From: Adenophora triphylla var. japonica
Lineage: Eukaryota; Streptophyta; Magnoliopsida; Asterales; Campanulaceae
Length of the DNA stretch: 64,000 bases
Reading direction: 5' to 3'
Assembly: GCA_022495995.1 (NCBI GenBank)
Contig: JAFEMH010000077.1
Span: 930,001 to 994,000, forward strand
The notes under the pieces were generated by a model that saw only the letters and a list, made by a program, of their open reading frames with translations, was not told where the DNA came from and made no database searches. The translations under genes and the position numbers were made by a program. This document shows positions 23,035 through 33,962 of this stretch, piece after piece (positions within the stretch are counted from its first letter, which is position 1; every line of letters starts with the position of its first letter).

Positions 23035-24480
23035 CTATTTCCAGTTGACTACGACCTCAATATTTGCAGGATCCACAGTAATACCAGTAATGGATACCAC
23101 GTTACCCAAGAAAGAAATCTGTTCCAGCCAAAACTCACATTTACTGAACTTGGCAAATAACTGTTTCTCACGAAGCACGGATAAGACAATCCTCAAGTGC
23201 CTCTCGTGATCTTCCCTGGATTTTGAGTATACCAGGATAGCATCAATAAAAACAACTACAAAACTGTCAAGATACGGCTTGAAGATCCTGTTCATCATAT
23301 CCATAAAGACTGCTGGTGCATTAGTCAACCCAAATGGCATAACAAGAAATTCATAATGCCCGTACCTTGTTCTGAAAGCTGTTTTAGAAACATCATCTGA
23401 CTTAATTTTCAACTGATGGTATCCGCTACGTAAATCCACCTTAGAATATATAACAGAACCTTGAAGTTGATCAAACAAATCATCAATGTGAAGAAGAGGA
23501 TATTTGTTCTTAATTGTAGCTTGATTCAACAATCTGTAATCAATACAAAACCGCAAAGTACCATCCTTCTTCCTAACAAACAACACTGGTGCTCCCCAGG
23601 GTGACACACTGTGATGAATAAAACCTCTGTCTAACAACTCCTGTAACTGAATCTTCAATTCTTTTAACTCAGCTGGAGCCATTCTGTAGGGTGCTTTAGA
23701 AATTGGTGAAGTACCCGGCAATAACTCAATACAAAATTCCACTTCTCTATCAGGAGGCATGGAATACTCAGTTGAGAACACATCACTGAACACATTCACA
23801 ACTGGAACACAAGATAAATTAGGAGACTTCTTACCAGAGTCTACCACATAAGCCAAGTAACGCTCACACCCTTTAGATAACAACTTTCTAGCCTTTATAG
23901 CAGATATAACATGAATGCCAAATAAAGATTTATCAGCATTAAATACAAATACAGGCATATCAGGCATAGAAAAGGTGACTCGCTTTCTGCGACAGTCCAC
24001 CAAGGCATGACAAGAACTCAACCAGTCCATGCCTAAAATAACATCAAAATCATGGATTGGCAACTCTACCAAATCCACTGGCAATACATGCCCACATATA
24101 ATGACCTCACAGCCATGATAGATCAAAGAGGATTTGAGGTGCTCTCCCACAGGAGTAGAAACCTCTAACACATAAGGTAACAACCTAGGCAACTTATGCA
24201 ATGTAAATGCAAAATGAGATGCCACGTAAGAATGAGACGATCCAGGGTCGATAAGGATACAAGCCCTGACCCCTGAGACAGGGACAATACCTCTAATCAC
24301 CGCAGTAGGATCTACTGCGCTTCTATCCAAAGCAAATACTCTACCTTGGACTCTCTCTTTAGGTTTCCCCTCAACATCCCTCTTTAGCCCACCCTTGGGC
24401 TGGTCACCCTGTGGTCTACCACCCGTAGCTTGAACCTTTTTGAACTTAGGACAATCCTTTATGAAATGCCCCATCTCACT
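23035..24480 (-). pseudogene. pol: Protease and reverse transcriptase of element B, RT active site mutated
   Basis: Long open stretch ending at TAG 23035-23037. The protease motif is [14 protein letters not shown] (Pro replaces the usual Thr/Ser after Asp). RT blocks: [52 protein letters not shown], then [11 protein letters not shown]. The catalytic FIDD pair reads FIDA: GCT at 23239-23241 replaces the second aspartate, so polymerisation should be lost. Confidence 0.9.
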
Positions 24481-25395
24481 ACAACTCATACACTTGCCCT
24501 GCTTAATCCAACAACTGTCTTCTGAGTGCCCCACTTTCTTACACCAATTACAAACGGTGCAAAACTTACTTGATACAGGTCGAGTAGAAACTGTAACTGT
24601 TCCTCCCTTAGCTACTCCAGAAGTTGAGGACTTAGGCTGATTCTTACTCTGACTTGAACTCTGGCCTGAGAACTTAGTCTTTCTTCCACTACCCTCAGAT
24701 TTACCTCTATGTTCCTCGATGTCATTCTCAATTATGTATGCCATATTAACTGCCACCTAGTAGCTAGGAAATTCGTGAGTCAACAAATGCTTCCTGAACT
24801 CCAATCTGAGTCCCTTGACAAACCTGTAAACCCTCCTGCTCTCATCTGGTACAAGATGTGGACAATACCTGGCTAACTCCGTAAATTTGGCAGAATACTG
24901 AGATACTGTCATTGTCCCCTACTCAAACTTCAGGAACTCTACTTCTTTCTTGTATTTGGTAATCACAGGAATGAAGTGCTCCTTGAATTTCCCCACAAAG
25001 TTCTCCCAAGTCTGGGGCGTATGATCCCGCTCCCAGCTTTCCTTAAGGATTTGCCACCAATGCTCAGCAGGACCCTCTAGCTTGAACACTGCACATCTAA
25101 CCTTTTCTTCATATGTGCTCTCCATTGCAACAAAGATTTTAGTCATGTCTTCCTGCCACCTCTCAGCAATCAGAGGATCTGGATCTCCGTTGAAGCTTGG
25201 TGGAGACAATTTGATAAATTTCTCTAACCCCTGTATCGGCCTTGCCTCAGGTTGCTGCTGTGCTCTACCCTGAGTTGCCATATTCTGGAGGAATACCCGA
25301 AACATAGCCATCATCTCGGCATTCTGATCTCCCCCAGCACCCTGGTCACCAATGTTCCCATGTTCCCTCTGCTGGTCACCACTAGTCCCAGCCAT
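24481..25395 (-). pseudogene. gag: gag of element B, two in-frame TAG stops
   Basis: Starts at MAGTSGDQQREHG (ATG 25395; another Met at 25419). Gag core: FIKLSPPSFNGDPDP, AERWQEDMTKIF, VRCAVFKLEGPAEHWW. TAG at 24919-24921 and 24757-24759 interrupt the frame, followed by zinc knuckles [14 protein letters not shown] and [14 protein letters not shown]. Both stops fit CAG to TAG changes. The gag, protease and RT segments share one frame, as usual for chromoviruses. Confidence 0.87.
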
Positions 25396-25481
25396 TACAA
25401 TGATCCCTGCATTAAACACTCGGCGTTAGAGACCACACACTCCCTCTTAGACTAGACATCTACCCTTGACTTCTAGCCAAA

Positions 25482-25494
25482 GCTCTGATACCAA
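25482..25494 (-). promoter_or_regulatory. Primer-binding site of element B (tRNA-iMet type)
   Basis: On the minus strand TTGGTATCAGAGC follows the 5' LTR by one base. It matches the initiator-tRNA-Met PBS common in plant retrotransposons. Confidence 0.92.
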
Positions 25495-25495
25495 C

Positions 25496-28004
25496 TGTGG
25501 GCTCCTCCAACTCCCGAGACCTATAAAATCGTGTCCCAGGATGGAGAGTCCTAAAATACTATTTCTAAAAAAACTTTTCTTTACTTTAACTTGGAAAGTA
25601 TACAACTCATTTTCAAAACAATTTCAAAATAACCTCTTTACACGGAGGCAATATATAAACCTGATTAAAACCAAACACACCCTATTTATACAAATATCCA
25701 ACTGGTAAGGCTTACACAAGCCAACCATACAACAAACCAAACTCAAGTTGATTACAACACAATCCAACTGAAAACATATTAATGGAAGTTTTGTATACAA
25801 AACCTTTCCCCAAAAGAATAACAACCAACAATCCCAACTTCCTAAGATAACACATACCCTGACAACCAAAAGATATCCAAACTCCTACCCCGGCCTCACT
25901 GTCCGGTCTTCCTGTCTCAGCGGGATCTAAAACAATAAAGGGAGAAGGGGTGAGATAAAATCTCAGTAAGCTATTATGTATGCAAAAATATGCCATACAA
26001 GATGCAACACATAAACATGTTGCTCAATACAAATATGCAACACCAAACAGGTTGCTCAATCACATTGGGAAAACAGTAAACACGTTACGTTACCTTTCCC
26101 TTTACCTTTTCCCCATCTGGGTCATAAGTAGTACTACGGTGGGAGATATACTTATACTCTACTCATTTGGTGAACTGCTAGTGCACCTTCACCTCTTATA
26201 TGAACCCTTATAGAGATCCATATAAGCTGCCTCGCTATCATGTGGCATGACTGCACATATCCACAGAAGTTGAACCCCTCAATTCGTAGCCACAGAAGGG
26301 GGTGAATGGTACAAGTATAAGGACATTCAAGCACCTTATGAAATATCTTTTCATAAGTGGTTGCATTCCCTATACCCCTGAAGATCAACTGGTATACCAT
26401 ATTCAAGCACATTACAGATACTTGAAAATAAATCCACCCAATGGGACATCAACGCATATGTAACATGGTACTGCAATTCATGTTAAACCATTGAAATAGT
26501 GCAACAGGTATTTTACACTATGTGCACAACGAACTATGAATATGTAAACTCATATGACACAAAGTAGATCACGTAAGTCCTACACATTCATTACACAATA
26601 TGAAAACCAGTAACAGGATGCTACCACTCCTGTCCAAACCAAGTAAATAGTGCACAACACAATTTAGGCACTATAAGAACAATAACCCTACCAAGGTCAT
26701 CACATAAGGCTACATTATCATAAAAGTAACCCTATACATTCGCAATACAATATTAAACAACTTCTCTTAAGGTTCCAAGTTCATTTACCAAGTTTTACAA
26801 ACTTTGGGGTTAAGTTGCACACTAGCCCTCAAGCATTTTCAAGACATTATTTAAAGCACTTCCCATTATCCATTTGGACTATTTAAAGTTCCACAATGTA
26901 GTACTACAGTTGTACTAGAATCCTAATTAAAGAGTGTACCAATACATGCCCATTAGACTAGGTTTCCAAGGCTTCAAAAACTGTTCAAGGGCAGCAGGGT
27001 AGGGCATGACTCGTGCCCTTTAAACCCCCACTAGATACAGTCGTGCATGACAGAGTCACGACTTTGTGTACCTTCAAGTCACGTCTGATACACGACTCTT
27101 GCCCCTGGGCACGACTCGTGCCCTTACCCAGAAATTGTTGTTCTTCAGCAACATCAGCAACAACATCATCCACAACACTTCAGGTCTCATTCAGCTCATA
27201 CAAGGCCATTCCAAACTAGTAAAAACATGTGTTTTAGACCATTTTATACTCCCTTCATACTAGATAACACATCTATAACAACTCTAACACCTTTAAATTC
27301 TCAACCCTTGGCAAGAACTCAAATTAGTGAACCAACTCTTTGCTTTCCAATTCAAACACCAAGAACAAAGATTCCAACCTTTACCAAACTGGTTCCTAAC
27401 AGCATAAGAGCATCATTAAACATATTATGAACATGTATAACAAGGAACCATAACAACTTAACAAAATAAAAAGAAAAGGTAATCGAATATTCTTGCTCCA
27501 ACCACCTCCCTTAGCAACAATTTGAAGTTGGAATCGACAACCAAGCAACGTACGATTTTCTGGGATTTTTGGAAGTTAAGTAGGGTTTATGGATGGCTCT
27601 AGGCTGATAGAGAAAGAGAAAAAACTGAGAAGATAAAATGCTTCTCGGAGAAGCTTTAAAGAATATATATATAAAACAATTTACAACCAAGCTCCTCCAA
27701 GATTGAAATTCCACAAAAAACTACCTTAAACTTATATCACCTAAGCACCTTGATACTTTTTATAACACTTTCAACTCAAATTTCAATTGTTAACATATTA
27801 CTACACATTTCTCCCATTTCCATTACTTAGGCCTTATATGATTCAAAATCACTTTAACAACATCTAACATCACATATTTCATCCAAGTATCAAAATGAAC
27901 ACTTAATCATTTCAAATGACACAAAACAAGGATGATATGAAATGCAACCAAACCCCACGTGCTTCACGTGTGACTAAAATGTGCCTAGGTTTAGGGTCGT
28001 GACA
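25496..28004 (-). repeat. 5' LTR of element B (2509 bp)
   Basis: Same ends as the 3' LTR, with a small number of substitutions and short indels (for example an extra ACAACTTCT-type segment near 26755). A TATA-like TATATATAT lies near 27662-27673 (minus). The palindrome cluster at 27001-27125 is more eroded than in the other LTR. Confidence 0.95.
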
Positions 28005-28202
28005 GAAGTGCAACCCTATTTTTTACCTAGGCCGCCCTTTCGGGTTTTCAACCTAGTTGGCTATTACTCTTTTAGCACTTTTACGGGGGAAATGACTCAA
28101 TCTTCAGGCATAATATCTACGGAGCTTGTCTCCGTTCACTTGATGCACAAAGGGATTTCCATCTAAGTCTGCGAGCTGCATGGCTCCTCCAGAGAAGATC
28201 TT

Positions 28203-29251
28203 CTAAACTACATATGGCCCAATCCAGACGGGCTCCCATTTACCAAGCGGGTTGGAGTAGGTCAGAGGATTCTCTTTTAGCCTTAGGTCACCTTCTCGAA
28301 TGTCCCAATGCTTCACTTTCTTATCAAAGGCTCTAGCCATTCTTGCTTGGTAAGCCCGGGTGTGTTCCATGGCTTTTAAATGACGTTCGTCTAATAGGGC
28401 CAACTCATAGTGGCGACTCTGGAGCCATTTGACTCTGTGGCAGTTCTGACGGATGTTCTGTATCCTTAGAGGGCAAGGTGAAGCTTGTCCAGCCAATCTC
28501 TGCCTCAGACAACCATCTTCCTGATGATTTTTTCTAGAGTCGTGTTAGCTGCTTCAACAGCTCCGTTGGTTTGGGGCCGATAAGGGGATGACTTGTGACG
28601 GGTTATCTTGAATTCTGCCAATAGTCTGTCACATTCTCCTTCAAAATGGGAGCCATTATCAGAGATTACTTTAGCCGGCAACCCGTATCTGCACATGATA
28701 TTTTCCTTGATAAAGAGGGCTACCTTCTTGGAATTAAGGACCTTGTAAGACTTGGCTTCGACCCATTTGGTGAAATAGTCGATGGCTACCAGGACGAACT
28801 GGTGACCATTAATTCCTGGCGGTGTAACTTTGCCAATGACGTCGATTCCCCAGGTAACAAAAGGACAAGGGGTTGTCATGCAGTAGAGGTCGTGTGGAGG
28901 CAAATGGTTGAGATTTGAATAGCGCTGACATTTGTCGCAGCTTCTCACGAACTGGATACAATCCATCTCCATAGAGATCCAAAAATAACCCATTCTCAGG
29001 ATGACTTAGAATAAGGCTCGAGCATTCATATGAGGGCCACAGGTACCACCATGTACTTCATTCATTAGCTCGGCGGCCTTTTGTTTGCTGATGCAGCATA
29101 AGAGGGGACCCCGGTAGCGTTTCTTGTATAGTGTACCTCCTAAAAGAATATAGTGGGAAGCTAGTCGTTTCAGTGCTACCATGCTTCTTGCCTTGATTCC
29201 TTCCTTGTATTCCCCATCTTCATTTTTGAAATAAGATTCACCATTTTTCAA
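28203..29251 (-). pseudogene. int: Integrase of element C
   Basis: Three pieces: an HHCC-type zinc domain (29251-29006, EVHGGTCGPHMNAR), the core (28993-28505: CDKCQRY, WGIDVIGKV with first Asp, VISDNGSHF with second Asp, NGAVEAAN with Glu) and the C-terminus (28496-28203: WLQSRHYELALLDERHLK, GDLRLKENP). Compared with element A, about 125 bp is missing between the RTA(T) region and VKWLQSRH (near 28435-28450), shifting the frame. All three catalytic residues remain in the core. Confidence 0.87.
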
Positions 29252-29437
29252 GTACTTGTAGATCTGTGTATACCATGGGTCGTCTACTGTCTCACCTTTT
29301 ACTTCAATTTCAAAACAGTAAGCTGGGTTTTCTCTTCTTCCAACCCTGAATGGCTTGACCGATTTTCCCTTGGGTATTTCAAAAACAGAGGCTAGTGTTG
29401 CTAGGGCATATGCGAACCTATTGTGATCTCTGGGTAG

Positions 29438-30274
29438 TTAGTAGAAGTTGACTTCTTTGAACTGAGCCACTAGGTCTTCCATGTAGGTATGGTACTTTTG
29501 GAAACCCGGATCAACTGTCTTCCACTTGTTGGACACTTGGTTGATGATGAGGGCAGAGTCGCCATACACTTCCAATTCCTTGATGTTCCTTTCTAAAGCA
29601 GCCTCTATTCCGGCTATGCAAGCTTCAAACTCAGCGGTGTTGTTGGTAACCTCAAAGTTTAACTTTACGACCGTGGGAGTATGTTCATCAGTGGGATCGA
29701 CCAAGAGCATTCTTATTCCATTCCCCCATTTATTTGATGCCCCATCAAAGAAGAGTTGCCAGCGATTTTCTCTTTCTAGAGCAAAAATTCCATCGTTAGG
29801 GAACTGAGGTTCAGGTCCTTGGGGTTCATCACTCGGGAAGTCGGCCAACTATTCTGCCATTATCCACCCTTTCATGGATTTTCTCATCACATATGTTATG
29901 TCGTATTCAGCCAGAAAGAACGACCATTTTTCCAACTTCATGGAGATGGAAGGTTTGTCGAACAGGTGCTTGATACGGTCCAGCTTTGAAACCAAGTGTA
30001 CCGAGTGAGACTGCATATAATGCTTCAACTTTCCAACTACCAAAACTAGACATGCACAGGTTTTTTCCCAAGCTGGGTAATTAAGTTCACTACCTTGTAG
30101 TTTTCTTCTTACAAAGTAGATGGCGTTTTCAACTTTGGAATCTTTTTTCTCCTGTGCCAACATAGCCGCAATTGATGTATTTGTGACAGTCAGGTATAGC
30201 AATAGTGGCTTTTTCCGATGTGGTGGGCAAAGGATCGGGGGATTCACGAGGTATTCCTTGATCTTCAAAAGCAA
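29438..30274 (-). pseudogene. RNase H and second (archaeal-type) RNase H of element C
   Basis: 30274-29849 is the RT-linked RNase H (PLLLYLTVTNTSIAAMLAQE, NYPAWEKTCACLVLVVGKL); its first catalytic aspartate position reads as Asn/Thr-rich, so it is probably inactive. 29848-29438 is a second RNase H (WQLFFDGASNKWGNGI, TNNTAEFEACIAGIEAAL, VYGDSALIINQV) with the D-E-D pattern. An extra RNase H after the first is a known Tat-lineage feature. Confidence 0.82.
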
Positions 30275-30591
30275 ACAGGCACTCTAGGTCCATTCAGTGT
30301 ATGCATTCTTCTTCATCAGCTTAAAGATAGGCTCGCAGATGGAGGTCAGTAGGTTCGCAAAGCAGCTTATATACTATAGCCTTCCCATGAAAGTTTTGAC
30401 TTCTGTCAGTGTTCGAGGCGGCTTCATCTCAATTATGGCTTTGATCTTCTCAGGGTCTGCTTCAATTCCCCGTTTAGTTACCATGTATCCCAACACCTTA
30501 CCTCGCTTTATGCCGAAGGACCATTTAGGTGGGTTCAGCCTCAAGGAATGTCTTTGAGACGATTGAAGAATTCTCTCAAATCAGTGAAGTG

Positions 30592-31085
30592 TTAGCCATC
30601 AGATCCTTTGGAGTGAACTATCATATCATCCACGTAGACCACAATTTCTTTATGAATCATGTCATGGAATAGGGCTGTGGTTGCCCTCTGATAAGTAGCC
30701 CCGGCGTTCTTCAGACCAAAAGGCATGACTGTATAGCAATATGTTCCCCACAGAATAGTGAAAGCTATCTTGGCTTGGTCTTCTTTGGCCATTTTAATCT
30801 GGTTATAGCCAGTGAAACCGTCGATGAAGGAATTGACCTCATAGTTAGCTGTGGTGTCTACCAGCATGTCGATGTTGGGCAGGGGGAAGTCGTCCTTTGG
30901 GCTGGCTTTGTTGAGATCTCTAAAATCCATGCAACCTCGGACTTTTTAGTTAGCCTTAGTGAATGTTACGATGTTGGAAAGCCAGGTTGGATATTCAATG
31001 ACCTAGATAAATCCTGCTTTGAGCATTTTCTCGATTTCTTCCTTTACTTGTAGAGACCATTCAGGCTTGATCTTTCTTAGCTTTT
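30592..31085 (-). pseudogene. Reverse transcriptase fragment of element C
   Basis: The open segment 30930-30592 has MDFRDLNKASPKDDFPLP, DGFTGYNQIKMAKED, MPFGLKNAGATYQR and the intact catalytic box VVYVDDMIVHSK. Flanking RT sequence is recognisable with stops. It is truncated upstream by element D. Confidence 0.85.
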
Positions 31086-31097
31086 GTTTCTTCTTTA

Positions 31098-32653
31098 GAA
31101 CCCAAGAATGTTATAAAAGCTTTAAAAGACAATTTTTGGATACAAGCCATGCAAGAGGAACTTGAACAATTTGCTCGTAACGAAGTTTGGCTTTTAGTAC
31201 CACGTCCCATTAACACTAATGTAATTGGTACAAAATGGATTTTTAAAAATAAATCGGATGAGAAAGGTAATATTGTTTGAAACAAAGCACGTCTCGTGGC
31301 TGAAGGTTATACACAAATTGAAGGTGTTGGCTTTTGATGAGTCCTTTGCTCCAGTAGCTCGAATTGAGTCCATAAGACTCCTCTTGGCAATAGCTTGTTA
31401 TCTAAAAATCACCTTGTTTCAAATGGATGTTAAAGCTGCCTTTTTGAATGGTTATTTAAATGAAGAAATTTATGTTGAACAACCAAAAGGTTTTGAAGAT
31501 CCTCATCAACCAAACCACGTATATAGACTTGATAAATCCCTATATGGCTTGAAACAAGCTCCATGTGCGTGGTATGGTCTCTTAACCTCGTTTTTACTTG
31601 AATATGGTTTTACAAGAGGTGAAGCGGATAGGACTTTATTCATTTTAAGGCATGGAAAAGAACTAGTCATTGTTCAAATATATGTTGATGACATAGTCTA
31701 TGGCTCTACATCTCAAACTTGTATAAAAGATTTTGTAGAGGCTTTGACGTCAACATTTGAAATGAGCATAATTGGTGAGTTAACATACTTCTTAGGCTTG
31801 CAGGTGAAACAATCAAGTGAAGGGATATTTATTTCACAAAGAAAGTATGCAAAAAACTTGGTGAAAAGGTTTGGGTTGGAGGGGGCAAAGAGCTCTAAGA
31901 TTCCTATGTGCTCATCTCTTAAACTTGGTAGAGATCAAGTAGGTGAGGATGTTGATCCTACTTTATATCGTTCCATGATAGGATGTTGATCCTGCTTTAT
32001 ATCGTTCCATGATAGGTAGTCTTCTCTATCTCAATTCTAGTCGTCCTGATATCATGTTTAGCGTGTGTGTTTGTGCACGTTATCAAGCCAATCCTAAAGT
32101 CTCCCACCTTAATTCTGTCAAAAAAATAATTAAATATGTTTCTGGAACAAGTGAATTAGGGATTTGGTTTAGTAAGGATACTAACACCAATTTGGTAGGC
32201 TTTAGCAACTCGGATTGGGCGGGGGATATGGATGATAGGAAGAGTAGTGGGGGGTGTTTTTACTTGGGTAACATTTTAGTATCATGGTATAGTCATAAAC
32301 AAAACCGTGTCTATCTTTCCACGGATGAATCTGAGTATGTTGCAGCTGGTAGTTGTTGCTCACAACTTATTTGGCTAAAACATATGCTAGATGATTATGG
32401 CCTTGAGAGTAATCCTTTGACTATGTACTGTGATAACTTTAGTTCTATCAACATTTCCAAAAACCCTGTTCAGCATTCCCGTTCTAAGCACATAGATATA
32501 CGTCATCATTTTCTTAGAGATATGGTAGATAAAGGCCTAATTCACATTGATCATATTGATACTAAGTATCAATTGGCTGACATCTTTATCAAGGCCTTAG
32601 ACCACGAGAGATTTTTTAGTTTGAAAAGATCTCTTGGTCTTTGTAATCTCTGA
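31098..32653 (+). pseudogene. pol: RT and RNase H of element D
   Basis: EPKNVIKALKDNFWIQAMQ opens the copia RT. TGA at 31278-31280 stands where arginine (CGA) is usual before NKARLVA. A frameshift near 31335 precedes [15 protein letters not shown], then [24 protein letters not shown] and the catalytic [13 protein letters not shown] 34-bp tandem duplication (about 31943-32010) shifts the frame again before SLLYLNSSRPDIMFS. RNase H follows (SDWAGDMDDRKS, STDESEYVAAGSC, YCDNFSSINISKNP, HIDIRHHFLRDMV) to the stop at 32653. Not functional. Confidence 0.9.
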
Positions 32654-33962
32654 GTCTGTTTGTCAGTGCCACCTCATGTGATGTTATCACTTAGGGTAAC
32701 ACTTGTATATTAGTGTAGCTTTTCTTCTGTTTATTTAAAAATAAAAAGAAAAATTGCTTTTGTAATCTTTTAATCTGGTTAGCTTAGTTCTAACTGTGGC
32801 ACATGCTGACCTTTTTGTTATGGCAGGTCAACACTTAGGTTGTCATGTTTGATATTATTCCCCTTCGTGTGCTTAAAGTGACAAAGTCACTAATAATTTT
32901 ATGTGATAAATTAAAGGGCAAAGAGGCAATTTTTTTCCATACTATTCTCTCGAGCTCGGGGCACGGCGTTCGTGGCGACGATGTAATCTTGCCAATGAGA
33001 AAGTATGAGGTTATTTATGCTTAGTATTAGGGACATGGAGCCTGTTACTACAGTGTACCCTACTTGAAAGACATAAATCAATAAAACTTTGCACTTGAAA
33101 TAAGACTCGGGGCACAGAGCTCGTTACTACGATGCTTCCTTGTTTAAAGAAGTGCAATAAAATTTTTATAACTAGCAATGCCTCAAAGTGCTTATTTGTA
33201 TAGGCTAATTATGCCTCAATTGCCTGAAAATGGCTAAGCTTGTTATGCCTGAAGTGCTTGAAAATGAAGCTAAGCTTGTTATGCCTCAAGTGCTTGAAAA
33301 TGGATTTATTTATCAAGGGGTCTTATCATTTATGTTATCCTATGTGTTACCATCATTGCCTTAACACATTTGTTTGTGCTATATTAGTTTTTATTCTTTA
33401 TTTTTTCGAAAATTGTTTATTAATTGCTTAAAATCTGAAAGTCTTTTTAACAAAAGAGTTTTAGATTTTGAAAACGCCTTCAACAAGTTTCCTTTATTTT
33501 TGGTAAACTTTGTTGAGTACTTATCACTTTCGAGTTTTGTTACAAAATTTTGTTTACTTATTTTTTTATTATTTTTGTTTTACTTAAAAAAAAAAGAAGG
33601 AAAATGGTCGAATGGCTGTTTCTTGGTTGTTGGGGTTAAATAGGGTGAATGTTTATGTTTAAATAGAAGAGCTAAAATGTAGGGGTTGTTAAGAGATTTG
33701 AGGGTTTAAGATATCAACTAGACTAGGGTTTAAGGGGTCAAATCAATTTAAAACCTTGTTCCCTATTCATAACTTTCTCTCTTATCTCCCTATTTTCTCT
33801 CTAACCTCTCTATTTACTCTCTACTCACCGTCTCTCTCTCTCTCTATTTACTCCCTTCAGCGCCCTTCTCTCTCTCTCAAAACCTAGGGCAACTTTTTTC
33901 ACAAAAAAACCCAAAATTCTCCATGGCTTCTCTGTCCAAAACAACCACTACCCACCGAACTC
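32654..33962 (+). other. Element D spacer with short tandem repeats
   Basis: Non-coding. It contains a roughly 50-bp repeat (ATGCCTCAAGTGCTTGAAAATG and variants, about 33195-33302), a diverged pair of CTCGGGGCAC...GTTACTAC blocks (about 32952 and 33108), and CT-rich tracts before the next ORF (33770-33880). Confidence 0.5.

Larger units (their letters stand above)
18424..28004 (-). mobile_element. Element B: complete Tekay/Del-type chromovirus (Ty3/gypsy)
   Basis: LTRs 18424-20918 and 25496-28004, PBS, gag-pol, PPT, and a perfect 5-bp duplication GAAGT (18419-18423 and 28005-28009). Domain order is gag, CCHC knuckles, protease, RT, RNase H, integrase, chromodomain-like tail, which marks a chromovirus; the long LTRs and tail sequence suggest Tekay/Del. 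It inserted into element C. The coding region carries several stops, frameshifts and catalytic changes, so it is dead, though structurally complete. Confidence 0.95.
28005..31085 (-). mobile_element. Element C: decayed Tat-type Ty3/gypsy, main fragment
   Basis: Continues 18038-18423 across element B. On the minus strand from about 31085 down: RT, RNase H, second RNase H, integrase, then the A-like non-coding block. It is closely related to element A (same integrase wording), but retains the RT/RNase H that A lost. The 5' part (gag, protease, LTR) is missing; the right edge meets element D at about 31085-31097. Confidence 0.88.

Noticed and set aside
25482..25494. tRNA-Met gene
   Set aside because: Only the 12-13-base PBS complement is present, with no tRNA body; the same holds at 57592 and 62411.
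29438..30274. Element C as an active source for element A
   Set aside because: C has intact-looking YVDD and integrase residues, but many stops, a 125-bp integrase deletion and no 5' half.
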